Shown here one piece after another: positions 1 to 3,694 of a stretch of 5,329 bases of DNA. The notes under the pieces were generated by a model. The model made no database searches, was not told the origin of the DNA, and saw nothing but the letters and a program-made list of their open reading frames with translations. Made by a program: the position numbers and the translations under genes. Every line of letters starts with the position of its first letter. The first letter of the stretch is position 1. The stretch comes from an uncultured Collinsella sp. (GTDB lineage Bacteria; Actinomycetota; Coriobacteriia; Coriobacteriales; Coriobacteriaceae), in contig CAKUFT010000062.1 in NCBI GenBank assembly GCA_934650095.1, forward strand, positions 1 to 5,329, written 5' to 3'.

Positions 1-177
1 GAAAAGCTCGTGTACCGAAGCGAACTCTTTAGGCGGCAGCGCAAAAGCTACGCGATCTTCTCGAAGCGCGGCTTTACCCAAGGGTGTCAGGAGACTGCAG
101 CGAGCAGGGGAGACGCCAAGTTGATTTCGTTTGCTGAGATGTGCGAGCGAGCGTCATGCCAAGGATGCCAAGCGTAA
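1..177 (+). CDS. C-terminal end of a DUF234-like AAA ATPase (partial)
   Basis: The frame is open from the left edge to a TAA at 175-177 and gives 58 residues. The stretch SYAIFSKRGFTQGC followed by a variable linker and AKLISFAEM has the pattern of the last beta-alpha-beta of the PD-(D/E)XK-like domain (DUF234) at the C-terminus of archaeal-type AAA ATPases. In those proteins an aromatic/hydrophobic strand with S-K-x-G-F-T precedes a helix and a final L-x-x-F/L-x-D/E-M strand. The ATPase motifs would lie outside the window, so the assignment rests on a short tail. The last residues (ERASCQGCQA) look non-conserved, and the stop codon falls inside the first unit of the 23-bp tandem repeat. The native end may therefore have been altered by the repeat. 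Cellular role is unknown; such ATPases occur in accessory regions of gut anaerobes. Confidence 0.55.
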   Translation, partial: EKLVYRSELFRRQRKSYAIFSKRGFTQGCQETAASRGDAKLISFAEMCERASCQGCQA

Positions 178-246
178 AAACTACATCGAGAACGGCGTAA
201 AAACTACATTGAAAGTGGCGTAAAAACTGCATTGAGAATGGCGTAA
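172..246. repeat. 23-bp tandem repeat array, three units plus a partial fourth
   Basis: Units begin at 172, 195 and 218, each 23 bp long, with the pattern GCGTAAAAACTACATTGAGA plus a 3-base tail. They differ at a few positions. A fourth copy starts at 241 but only GCGTAA matches. The period is not a multiple of three and GCG-TAA gives a stop in one frame, so the array is not coding as a unit. It lies exactly between the end of one ATPase gene and a truncated second ATPase gene. It could be a recombination junction, a remnant of mobile-element ends or a set of protein-binding sites; the sequence alone does not decide. Confidence 0.85.
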
Positions 247-343
247 TTTCGCAGGATGACGTCGCCCGCTGGTGCTACGGGGCGGTTGACCTGCAAACCT
301 TGGGCTTTCGAACGAGCTTGCGCAAGAGGCAGCAAGCCAGTAC

Positions 344-805
344 GTACGCTCGAAGGCCCGCGTTCGCGTGCGCCCCAAGCGCTACTTCTGTGACCCGTCG
401 CTTGCGGCGGCGCTGCTGGGGGCTACCCCTGAGCGGCTGCTTGGCGACATGCAGACGCTGGGGATGCTCTTTGAGAACCTCGTTCTGCGCGACGTGCGCG
501 TGTTCCTTTCCACCTACGGCGGCGTCGACAACAGCGTCCATTATCTCCGCGACGAGAAGGGCCTTGAGGTCGATCTGATCGTCGAGCACGACGGGCGCTG
601 GGGTGCCATCGAGGTCAAGCTGAGCGATGCGAAGGCAGACGACGGAGCGAGAAACCTCAAGGCGCTGGAGAGGAAAGTGCTCTCCAATCCTGCCGCCCAG
701 AATGCCGCGCCGGCGTTTTTGGCGGTCGTGGTTGGAAAGGGGAGCATCGCCTACACGCGCGACGACGGCGTGGCAGTGATCCCCATGGCGGCGCTTAGGG
801 CGTAG
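344..805 (+). pseudogene. C-terminal remnant of a DUF4143-type AAA ATPase
   Basis: The frame carries VRSKARVRVRPKRYFCDPSL and then a helix-rich stretch (LLGATPERLLGDMQTLGMLFE), ending at a TAG at 803-805. This is the characteristic start of DUF4143, the PD-(D/E)XK-like domain that follows the AAA domain in a large family of bacterial ATPases. The nuclease-like core is visible: LEVDLIVEHDGRW, then GAIEVKLSD, which supplies the D...E-x-K pattern. Full-length relatives are about 400 residues; here only about 150 C-terminal residues remain, with no Walker A or B upstream. The frame extends back to a stop at 287-289, but residues before about 344 do not look like the family. The GTG at 368 has no Shine-Dalgarno. 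I read it as a 5'-truncated, probably non-functional gene broken near the 23-bp repeat array. A genuine short protein from an internal start is possible but unlikely. Confidence 0.75.
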
Positions 806-860
806 TGGCTTTGCGGTGTGGGGCGCGCGGGGTGCCAAGGCCTCGTAACCGAAAAACCAT

Positions 861-889
861 TTGTTAAACCCGGCGCCCGTGGGTAGAAT
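861..889 (+). promoter_or_regulatory. Promoter for the putative antisense (antitoxin) RNA, copy 1
   Basis: TTGTTA at 861-866 and TAGAAT at 884-889 are separated by exactly 17 bp, a good sigma-70-type promoter. The same two hexamers with the same spacing are kept in copy 2 (1711-1739), while surrounding bases have drifted. No convincing plus-strand gene with a ribosome binding site follows. The expected product is a non-coding RNA starting near 896 and running toward the minus-strand peptide gene. Confidence 0.75.
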
Positions 890-895
890 GGTGTC

Positions 896-973
896 GACGG
901 CAGCCCAAGTTGGGTAAGCTGGGCAGCGCCGTTGCTTAGATTAGGGGGTCAATGCCTTAATGGCGTCGACCCC
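896..973 (+). ncRNA. Putative antitoxin RNA antisense to the small membrane peptide gene
   Basis: An RNA started from the 861-889 promoter would begin with GACGGCAGCCCAAGTTGGGT and fold: CGGC and GCCCA (898-908 region) can pair with TGGGC and GCCG (920-932 region). It would then enter the hairpin at 945-973, whose right arm is the antisense of the last codons of the peptide gene. The 5' part and hairpin region are the best conserved parts between the two copies, more so than expected for spacer DNA. The 3' end is a guess. If the hairpin does not terminate transcription, the RNA would continue across the whole peptide gene to about 1080-1150, which would strengthen antisense control. It belongs with the gene at 957-1082 as a type I toxin-antitoxin pair by layout only. 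Confidence 0.5.
945..973. terminator. Hairpin at the overlap of convergent RNAs, possible bidirectional terminator
   Basis: GGGGTCAATGCC (945-956) and GGCGTCGACCCC (962-973) pair with one mismatch and one G-T wobble around the loop TTAAT. The TAA stop codon of the minus-strand peptide lies in that loop. U-tracts are poor on both sides (TTCTGCT on the plus strand, CTAATCT on the minus strand), so efficient termination is uncertain. In Fst/par loci the convergent toxin and antitoxin RNAs overlap at a bidirectional terminator, which this resembles in position. In copy 2 only the inner TGCC/GGCA part survives. Confidence 0.4.
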
Positions 974-1082
974 TTCTGCTGTGCTTCGAGCACTGCTTAA
1001 GCGCCTCGGAAAGTCCGATAAGCGCCGTGAGGAGCGAGACCAGAGCGGTCAGGAGCTTCACGAAATCAATCAGATCGGTCAT
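957..1082 (-). CDS. Small hydrophobic membrane peptide, putative type I toxin (41 aa)
   Basis: The peptide is MTDLIDFVKLLTALVSLLTA followed by LIGLSEALKQCSKHSRRGRR and a final H. Residues 4-29 form one hydrophobic helix with only a few charges (D6, K9, E27). Residues 30-41 are strongly basic (two K, four R and two H). A short membrane helix plus a charged tail is the usual build of type I toxins such as Fst, TxpA or BsrG, though I see no close match to a named family. The start at 1082 is chosen because GGGAGGTGAT ends six bases before ATG-ACC. The ATG two codons upstream abuts the Shine-Dalgarno, and the longer frame to 1148 has no ribosome binding site. The gene faces an antisense promoter and has its own TAGAAT promoter upstream. 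A decayed paralogue lies at 1807-1941. Conservation of the reading frame and stop between copies supports coding. Toxicity is inference. Confidence 0.7.
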   Translation of the reverse strand: MTDLIDFVKLLTALVSLLTALIGLSEALKQCSKHSRRGRRH

Positions 1083-1086
1083 GGGC

Positions 1087-1108
1087 ATCACCTCCCGTCG
1101 CATGGAGG
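1087..1108 (-). promoter_or_regulatory. Strong Shine-Dalgarno that can be masked by an upstream CCUCC
   Basis: On the minus strand GGGAGGTGAT (1087-1096) is nearly a full anti-16S match and fixes the start of the 41-aa peptide at 1082. Eight bases upstream of GGAGG lies CCTCC (1104-1108 as GGAGG on the plus strand), giving a 5-bp stem with an 8-base loop that would hide the ribosome binding site. The motif CTCCATG occurs twice in this leader. Masking of the ribosome site in the full-length mRNA is a known control step in type I toxins; here it is inferred from sequence only. Confidence 0.5.
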
Positions 1109-1146
1109 GCGCTGCCCGGCACATGGAGCTGCCGTCAACAACAGCC

Positions 1147-1176
1147 ATTCTATCAAATTGCAGCTATAAATACGAA
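1147..1176 (-). promoter_or_regulatory. Putative promoter of the small peptide gene
   Basis: On the minus strand TAGAAT (1147-1152) is the same -10 hexamer, followed by the same GG, as in the antisense promoter. The best -35 is TTCGTA (1171-1176) with an 18-bp spacer, which is weak. The surroundings are AT-rich against a GC-rich background. A start near 1140 gives a leader of about 58 nt before the ATG at 1082. The downstream leader repeats blocks of the antisense RNA leader (GACGGCAGC and GGGCAGCGCC), which supports this as the true transcript start region. Confidence 0.55.
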
Positions 1177-1225
1177 TATATGTTCGCTTTCGGTGCCGCG
1201 ATGGCCCGGTGGGAGAGGCCGTTCT

Positions 1226-1681
1226 GGAAAGCCTGTTCTGAAGAATGGCTGAATGGATCCTTTCTTTGCTGAGCCTATTGCTGGAGGAAACCTCATCCCA
1301 GAATTGATGCTCGGAATGGGATGCGCTTTCCCTTTGCGACTCTTGGTGGAAAGTGCTTCCCGGAATTTGGCTCCAAAACGGGATGCCGTTTCCGGATCGG
1401 CTCCAGGCGGAAAGTACATCCCGGAATTCGCGCCCAGAGTGGGACATACTTTCCCAAAGGGACCGCTCGGGGAAACTGCGTCCCACTTTTCGACTCCAGA
1501 GTGGGATGCACTTTTCCTAAAGTGGCTCCAGCGGAAAACTCGTCCCAGAATTCGACTTCAGAATGGGGTGCGCTTTCCCAATGGCTCGCAAACGGAAATT
1601 GCATCCCAGAATGAGCACTCAGAGCGGGATATATTTTCCGGTAGCGGTCTCGAGCGGAAAGCTCGTTCCAGAATCCGGCGA
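1226..1681. repeat. Tandem array of 61-62-bp palindromic (hairpin) units
   Basis: Units begin with GGAAA at 1286, 1348, 1409, 1471, 1533, 1594 and 1656, spaced 62, 61, 62, 62, 61 and 62 bp. A degenerate unit begins at 1226 and the last is cut off by the second toxin-antitoxin-like copy. Within each unit a left arm like GGAAAGTGCATCCCA and a right arm like TGGGATGCACTTTCC flank about 14 variable bases, followed by about 16 variable bases before the next unit. The consensus arms are exact complements. Some differences are compensatory, for example TCCCG with CGGGA in the second unit against TCCCA with TGGGA in the first. Open frames cross the array on both strands, but the period is not a multiple of three and no frame repeats in peptide sequence, so it is non-coding. 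About 62 bp is close to six helical turns, so the sites face the same side of DNA. Function is unknown: protein-binding sites, a structured RNA or a REP-like array are options. Confidence 0.88.
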
Positions 1682-1926
1682 GTGCCAGGCCTCCATTACC
1701 GAAATTCCATTTGTTAAACCTGGCGCCCGCGGATAGAATGAGGCCGACGGCAGCCCAAGTTCTGGAAAGCTGGGCAGCGCCGTTGCTTGGTCAAGGGGTC
1801 AATGCCTTAATGGCAGTGCGTGTTATGCTTCGAACGCTGCTTGAGTGCCTCGGAAAGCCCGACAAACGCTATAAAGGGCGAGACCAAAGCAATTAAGAGC
1901 TCTACGAGCTCTGATGGGCCCGGGAT
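1682..1926. repeat. Copy 2 of the toxin-antitoxin-like element, degenerate
   Basis: This segment repeats 832-1082 in the same orientation. The antisense promoter and its 17-bp spacing, the leader GACGGCAGCCCAAGTT, the block GGGCAGCGCCGTTGCTT and GGGGTCAATGCCTTAATGGC are kept. About eight bases after TTAATGGC are missing relative to copy 1, which destroys the outer stem of the hairpin, and the peptide start is mutated. GCCAGG at 1684-1689 can pair with CCTGGC at 1719-1724 around the -35 box. The array of palindromic units ends a few bases before this copy begins. Confidence 0.8.
1711..1739 (+). promoter_or_regulatory. Antisense-RNA promoter, copy 2
   Basis: TTGTTA (1711-1716) and TAGAAT (1734-1739) with a 17-bp spacer are identical in hexamers and spacing to copy 1. 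The toxin partner is inactivated, so a still-active promoter could make an orphan RNA. That RNA might act in trans on the copy 1 mRNA, because the two peptide-coding stretches remain similar. Confidence 0.65.
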
Positions 1927-1941
1927 GACCGCTGATTCAAG
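1807..1941 (-). pseudogene. Decayed paralogue of the small membrane peptide gene
   Basis: The frame ends at the equivalent TAA (1807-1809) and encodes LVELLIALVSPFIAFVGLSE then ALKQRSKHNTHCH, clearly related to the copy 1 peptide (shared GLSEALKQ-SKH). The codon matching the copy 1 start is ATC (1924-1926) instead of ATG, and the Shine-Dalgarno is gone. No ATG, GTG or TTG with a ribosome site lies in the frame before the upstream in-frame stop (TGA at 1942-1944). A proline (in VSPF) now interrupts the membrane helix. It is best read as a toxin gene that has been inactivated while its antisense RNA promoter persisted. Confidence 0.7.
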
Positions 1942-1951
1942 TCATCGGGCC
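1917..1951. terminator. Hairpin downstream of the duplicated element
   Basis: GGCCC (1917-1921) pairs with GGGCC (1947-1951), and GATGAC (1924-1929) pairs with GTCATC (1941-1946), with a two-base bulge and an 11-base loop. No clear T-run follows on either strand (TAAATCC on plus, ATCAGAGC on minus). It may end the copy 2 antisense RNA or simply be a structured spacer. Confidence 0.3.
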
Positions 1952-2001
1952 TAAATCCTATCCACAGGCATTTGAATAAAACGAGCGACTCTCCTGGGCT
2001 T

Positions 2002-2060
2002 GTCCGTGCGGAGCGGGCCCGGCGCATATGGCACCGCCCTGCTTTCATGTCCGCACGGGC
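2002..2060 (+). promoter_or_regulatory. Stable stem in the leader of the exonuclease gene
   Basis: GTCCGTGCGG (2002-2011) pairs with CCGCACGGGC (2051-2060), ten base pairs including one G-T, enclosing a GC-rich 39-base region that can itself fold in part. It ends 66 bases before the exonuclease GTG start. It could be a leader structure, part of a small RNA or a terminator of upstream transcription. It does not match a riboswitch class I can recognise. Confidence 0.35.
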
Positions 2061-2126
2061 GCTTATCCTTACGGCAATGTGGCCGCCAATGTAACGAGCG
2101 GCAGTTGACGGAGAAAGGCCCTGACC

Positions 2127-2861
2127 GTGCCAGACAAAAAGACGCCGGGTGTCTCGGCTATCGATACGACGAACTTTGCGCGCCAGATCGTACTCGACTT
2201 TGAGTTCGCTCCGGTGCCAAAGCAGCGCCAGCGCCGCGGGCTGCGCAACGAGATTATCGAGGTCGGCGCCGTCAAGCTCGATAACCGCGGCAACGTGATG
2301 GGCGAGTTCTCGCAGTTTGTGCAGACAGAATATGCCGAAGGCGTTGCGTATCCCGTCCGCGAGCTCACGGGGCTATCGGCCGTGGACACCGCGATGGCCG
2401 ATCCGCTCTACGTGGTGATTAAAAGGCTCGGCGATTGGATCGGTCGCTACTCCGCCCAAGTGGTTTGCTGGAGCGGGACGGACCGCCGGCAGCTTATGAC
2501 CGAGTGCCAGGCAAAGTACATCGACCTTTCCGCCTTTCCTGCGGACTGGGCCGACCTGCAGGCGTTTTACACCTCGATCATGGACGTGGGCAGCCATGGG
2601 TGTGTCTCGTTGAGTGACGCGGCAACGTGGTTTGGCATCGATTTTGATGAGTCGACGGGCCACGCCCACAGCGCCCTCGCCGATGCGCGCGTGACCTCCA
2701 GGTTGCTTAAGCAGGTGATGAACGGGGACTACCGCGTGAGTCCGCGCGCCCAGGAGGTCCGTCAGCGATGGGGGATGGGCGAGCGAGCCCAGACGCGCCT
2801 CTCCAGCAAGTGCCCCGAGCTGAGCGACCTACTGCTGAAGCTGCAGGCGGAGGGGAGGTAG
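2127..2861 (+). CDS. DEDDh-family 3'-5' exonuclease (DnaQ/RNase T-like)
   Basis: The 244-residue protein carries the three exonuclease motifs in order. ExoI is VLDFEFAP with D24 and E26. ExoII is the region CWSGTDRRQL with D119. ExoIII is HSALADA with H181 and D186, the H-x-A-x-x-D spacing of the DEDDh group. These four acidic residues bind the two metal ions that cleave nucleotides from a 3' end, and the histidine activates water. The exonuclease domain fills residues about 20-196, and the remaining 48 residues form a basic, helical tail. The layout resembles stand-alone exonucleases of the RNase T/KapD/ERI-1 type better than the DNA polymerase epsilon subunit, and the substrate (RNA or DNA) cannot be told from sequence. 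The GTG start at 2127 is supported by GGAGAAAGG at 2110-2118, eight bases upstream. The gene stands alone, with the duplicated element on its left and an inverted repeat on its right. Confidence 0.85.
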   Translation: MPDKKTPGVSAIDTTNFARQIVLDFEFAPVPKQRQRRGLRNEIIEVGAVKLDNRGNVMGEFSQFVQTEYAEGVAYPVRELTGLSAVDTAMADPLYVVIKRLGDWIGRYSAQVVCWSGTDRRQLMTECQAKYIDLSAFPADWADLQAFYTSIMDVGSHGCVSLSDAATWFGIDFDESTGHAHSALADARVTSRLLKQVMNGDYRVSPRAQEVRQRWGMGERAQTRLSSKCPELSDLLLKLQAEGR

Positions 2862-2954
2862 GACATTTGGTGTCGTATATGGATTGAACGTCCTATTTGG
2901 CGGGCAGCAGGCAAGATGGTTTGCTAAGCAAGCGAACCTCGTGGGCGATTGGGC

Positions 2955-2992
2955 ATGTCAAAAGACATACAGAAGTGTCAGTCTTTTGACAT
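2955..2992. terminator. Perfect 12-bp inverted repeat between convergent genes
   Basis: ATGTCAAAAGAC (2955-2966) and GTCTTTTGACAT (2981-2992) are exact complements around a 14-base loop. The A-run and T-run inside the arms make it usable as a terminator in both directions, which fits its place between the convergent exonuclease gene and the minus-strand gene at 3055-3477. The lack of a T-run outside the stem leaves a protein operator as an alternative. Confidence 0.5.
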
Positions 2993-3007
2993 CGTGAGGT
3001 TTGAGGG

Positions 3008-3034
3008 GGCGGCGCGCAATGGTTGCACGCCGCC
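3008..3034. terminator. GC-rich hairpin just downstream of the 140-aa gene
   Basis: GGCGGCG-C-GCAA (3008-3019) pairs with TTGC-A-CGCCGCC (3023-3034) around the loop TGG, eleven pairs with one mismatch. It begins about 20 bases after the stop codon of the minus-strand gene. On the minus strand the stem is followed by CCCTCAAACC, not a T-run, so it is a structural 3' hairpin rather than a textbook intrinsic terminator. Confidence 0.4.
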
Positions 3035-3054
3035 ATGGTGCTGTCTGCGTTTGT

Positions 3055-3477
3055 CTACGCCATAGCAACCCCACGCGCCGCACTCAGCAGCTCGTACTCC
3101 CTCTGACTCCACTGGGGCAGCTCGGCCGCGCACACGGCATCTCGACACAGGCCCAGAAACACCTCGGCGCCCTCGCAGAAGCACGCGCGGGCAAAGTCAC
3201 CCGAGCCGTCCGCAATGCACGCGCCGTCGGCAAATAGCTTCCAACTCGACGGCTCGCGCGAATCGTCTCCGGACAGCTTGATCTTCAACACATGCGGATT
3301 GCCGGCGGCGCAGAGCTCTTCCTCGAGCTTCTGCACCGTAAAGCGCATCTGGTGGGAGAGACTGCTCTTGACCATGGCCGAGGCATAGCCGTTCGGCTTA
3401 TCCAGAAGATGCATGTGATTCGGTTTGACGACCAGGTTGTGGAAGTTGCGCTCGCTGCGCACAAGGAAATTGTCCAT
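3055..3477 (-). CDS. Conserved-looking protein of unknown function (140 aa)
   Basis: I do not recognise this protein. The start MDNFLVRSERNFHN at 3477 is chosen because AAAGGAG lies five bases upstream of the ATG, while the longer open frame to 3612 lacks a ribosome binding site. It is soluble by composition, with no signal peptide or membrane segment. The N-terminal half has VVKPNHMHLL and an amphipathic helix (MRFTVQKLEEELCAAG). The C-terminal half looks like alternating strands and helices, with KIKLSG, SWKLFADGACIAD and ARACFCEGAEVFLGL. There are six cysteines, but not in paired CxxC metal-site spacing. The HMH at residues 21-23 recalls the HUH motif of IS200 transposases, but the rest does not fit. 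It is a single gene, with interleaved inverted repeats in the leader and a GC-rich hairpin downstream. Confidence 0.6.
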   Translation of the reverse strand: MDNFLVRSERNFHNLVVKPNHMHLLDKPNGYASAMVKSSLSHQMRFTVQKLEEELCAAGNPHVLKIKLSGDDSREPSSWKLFADGACIADGSGDFARACFCEGAEVFLGLCRDAVCAAELPQWSQREYELLSAARGVAMA

Positions 3478-3525
3478 ACGGACTCCTTTCATCGATGTTG
3501 GCAGGGCCACCGTGCCTCTTGGCCG

Positions 3526-3564
3526 GTTGGCGTCGGGATCGTGGAGCCAACTCTCTACCCCGAC
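3526..3564 (-). promoter_or_regulatory. Interleaved inverted repeats in the leader of the 140-aa gene
   Basis: On the minus strand the order is GTCGGG, seven bases, GTTGGC, eight bases, CCCGAC, GCCAAC. The first and third pair, and the second and fourth pair, each six perfect base pairs. The pairings cross, so they form either a pseudoknot or two mutually exclusive hairpins. The element ends about 50 bases before the start codon at 3477. It could act as a regulatory leader switch; no ligand class is recognisable. Confidence 0.4.
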
Positions 3565-3570
3565 TCTGGA

Positions 3571-3595
3571 TAAAACGTGCCCGCTCCTTGCGGGC
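3571..3595 (-). terminator. Possible intrinsic terminator (minus strand)
   Basis: On the minus strand GCCCGC-AAGGA-GCGGGC is a perfect 6-bp GC stem (3579-3595), followed by ACGTTTTATCC. This is a compact intrinsic-terminator shape that would end transcription arriving from the membrane-protein gene to the right. TTGCCC and TTTATC, 17 bp apart, overlap the same bases and could instead be a weak promoter for the 140-aa gene. Confidence 0.45.
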
Positions 3596-3624
3596 AAGAG
3601 GAAGTCTATCAACGCGCGCGGACA

Positions 3625-3672
3625 GAAATCAAGCGCCGCCTGCGAAATGATGTGCAGGCGGCGCTTGATTTC
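3625..3672. terminator. Perfect 19-bp inverted repeat, probable bidirectional terminator
   Basis: The arms 3625-3643 and 3654-3672 (GAAATCAAGCGCCGCCTGC and its exact complement) enclose a 10-base loop GAAATGATGT. A GC-rich core with AAAT/ATTT at the base is typical of a strong terminator usable in both directions. It lies downstream of the minus-strand membrane-protein gene and upstream of the 140-aa gene, so it most likely separates these two transcription units. Confidence 0.6.
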
Positions 3673-3694
3673 GCCGGCTGCTGTTAGGATTAAA

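Larger units (their letters stand above)
832..1082. repeat. Copy 1 of a duplicated toxin-antitoxin-like element
   Basis: From GTGCCAAGG at 832 to the peptide-gene start at 1082, this segment is recognisably similar to 1682-1926 further right. It shares the promoter block (CCATTTGTTAAACC, GGCGCCCG, TAGAATG), the leader block GACGGCAGCCCAAGTT with CTGGGCAGCGCCGTTGCTT, the block GGGGTCAATGCCTTAATGGC, and the coding part of the small peptide gene. Similarity fades beyond the peptide start codon. This copy is intact and the other has decayed, so the comparison separates conserved from drifting parts. Confidence 0.85.

Noticed and set aside
275..838. 187-codon minus-strand frame opposite the DUF4143 remnant
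   Set aside because: It is the reverse shadow of a recognisable domain, rich in Arg/His/Ala, without a ribosome site or family pattern.
957..1148. Longer 63-aa version of the small peptide
   Set aside because: The upstream ATG at 1148 overlaps the -10 box and has no ribosome site, whereas the ATG at 1082 has a near-perfect one.
960..1169. Plus-strand frame starting ATGGCGTCGACCCC across the peptide gene
   Set aside because: The start lies in the hairpin with no Shine-Dalgarno. Composition is that of an antisense shadow of the minus-strand peptide, and copy 2 does not keep this frame.
1226..1681. CRISPR array
   Set aside because: Repeats are long, divergent and internally palindromic over most of their length. 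The short segments between arms are not uniform unique spacers, and no cas gene is present.
1226..1681. Type III antitoxin RNA (ToxI-like tandem repeats)
   Set aside because: Known ToxI units are about 36 nt and precede a ToxN-type endoribonuclease gene. No such gene follows, and the units here are hairpins of 61-62 bp.
1253..1717. Open reading frames of 97-154 codons on both strands across the palindromic array
   Set aside because: They exist because the repeat units lack stop codons in some frames. The 61-62-bp period shifts frame at each unit, the peptides show no repeated pattern, and there is no ribosome binding site or known domain.
2373..2669. 98-codon minus-strand frame inside the exonuclease gene
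   Set aside because: The plus strand carries all DEDDh motifs across the same bases; the minus frame has no start signal or domain.
3055..3477. IS200/IS605 TnpA transposase
   Set aside because: Only the HMH tripeptide fits. It lies too close to the N-terminus, and the N-terminal strand and the tyrosine helix typical of TnpA are absent.
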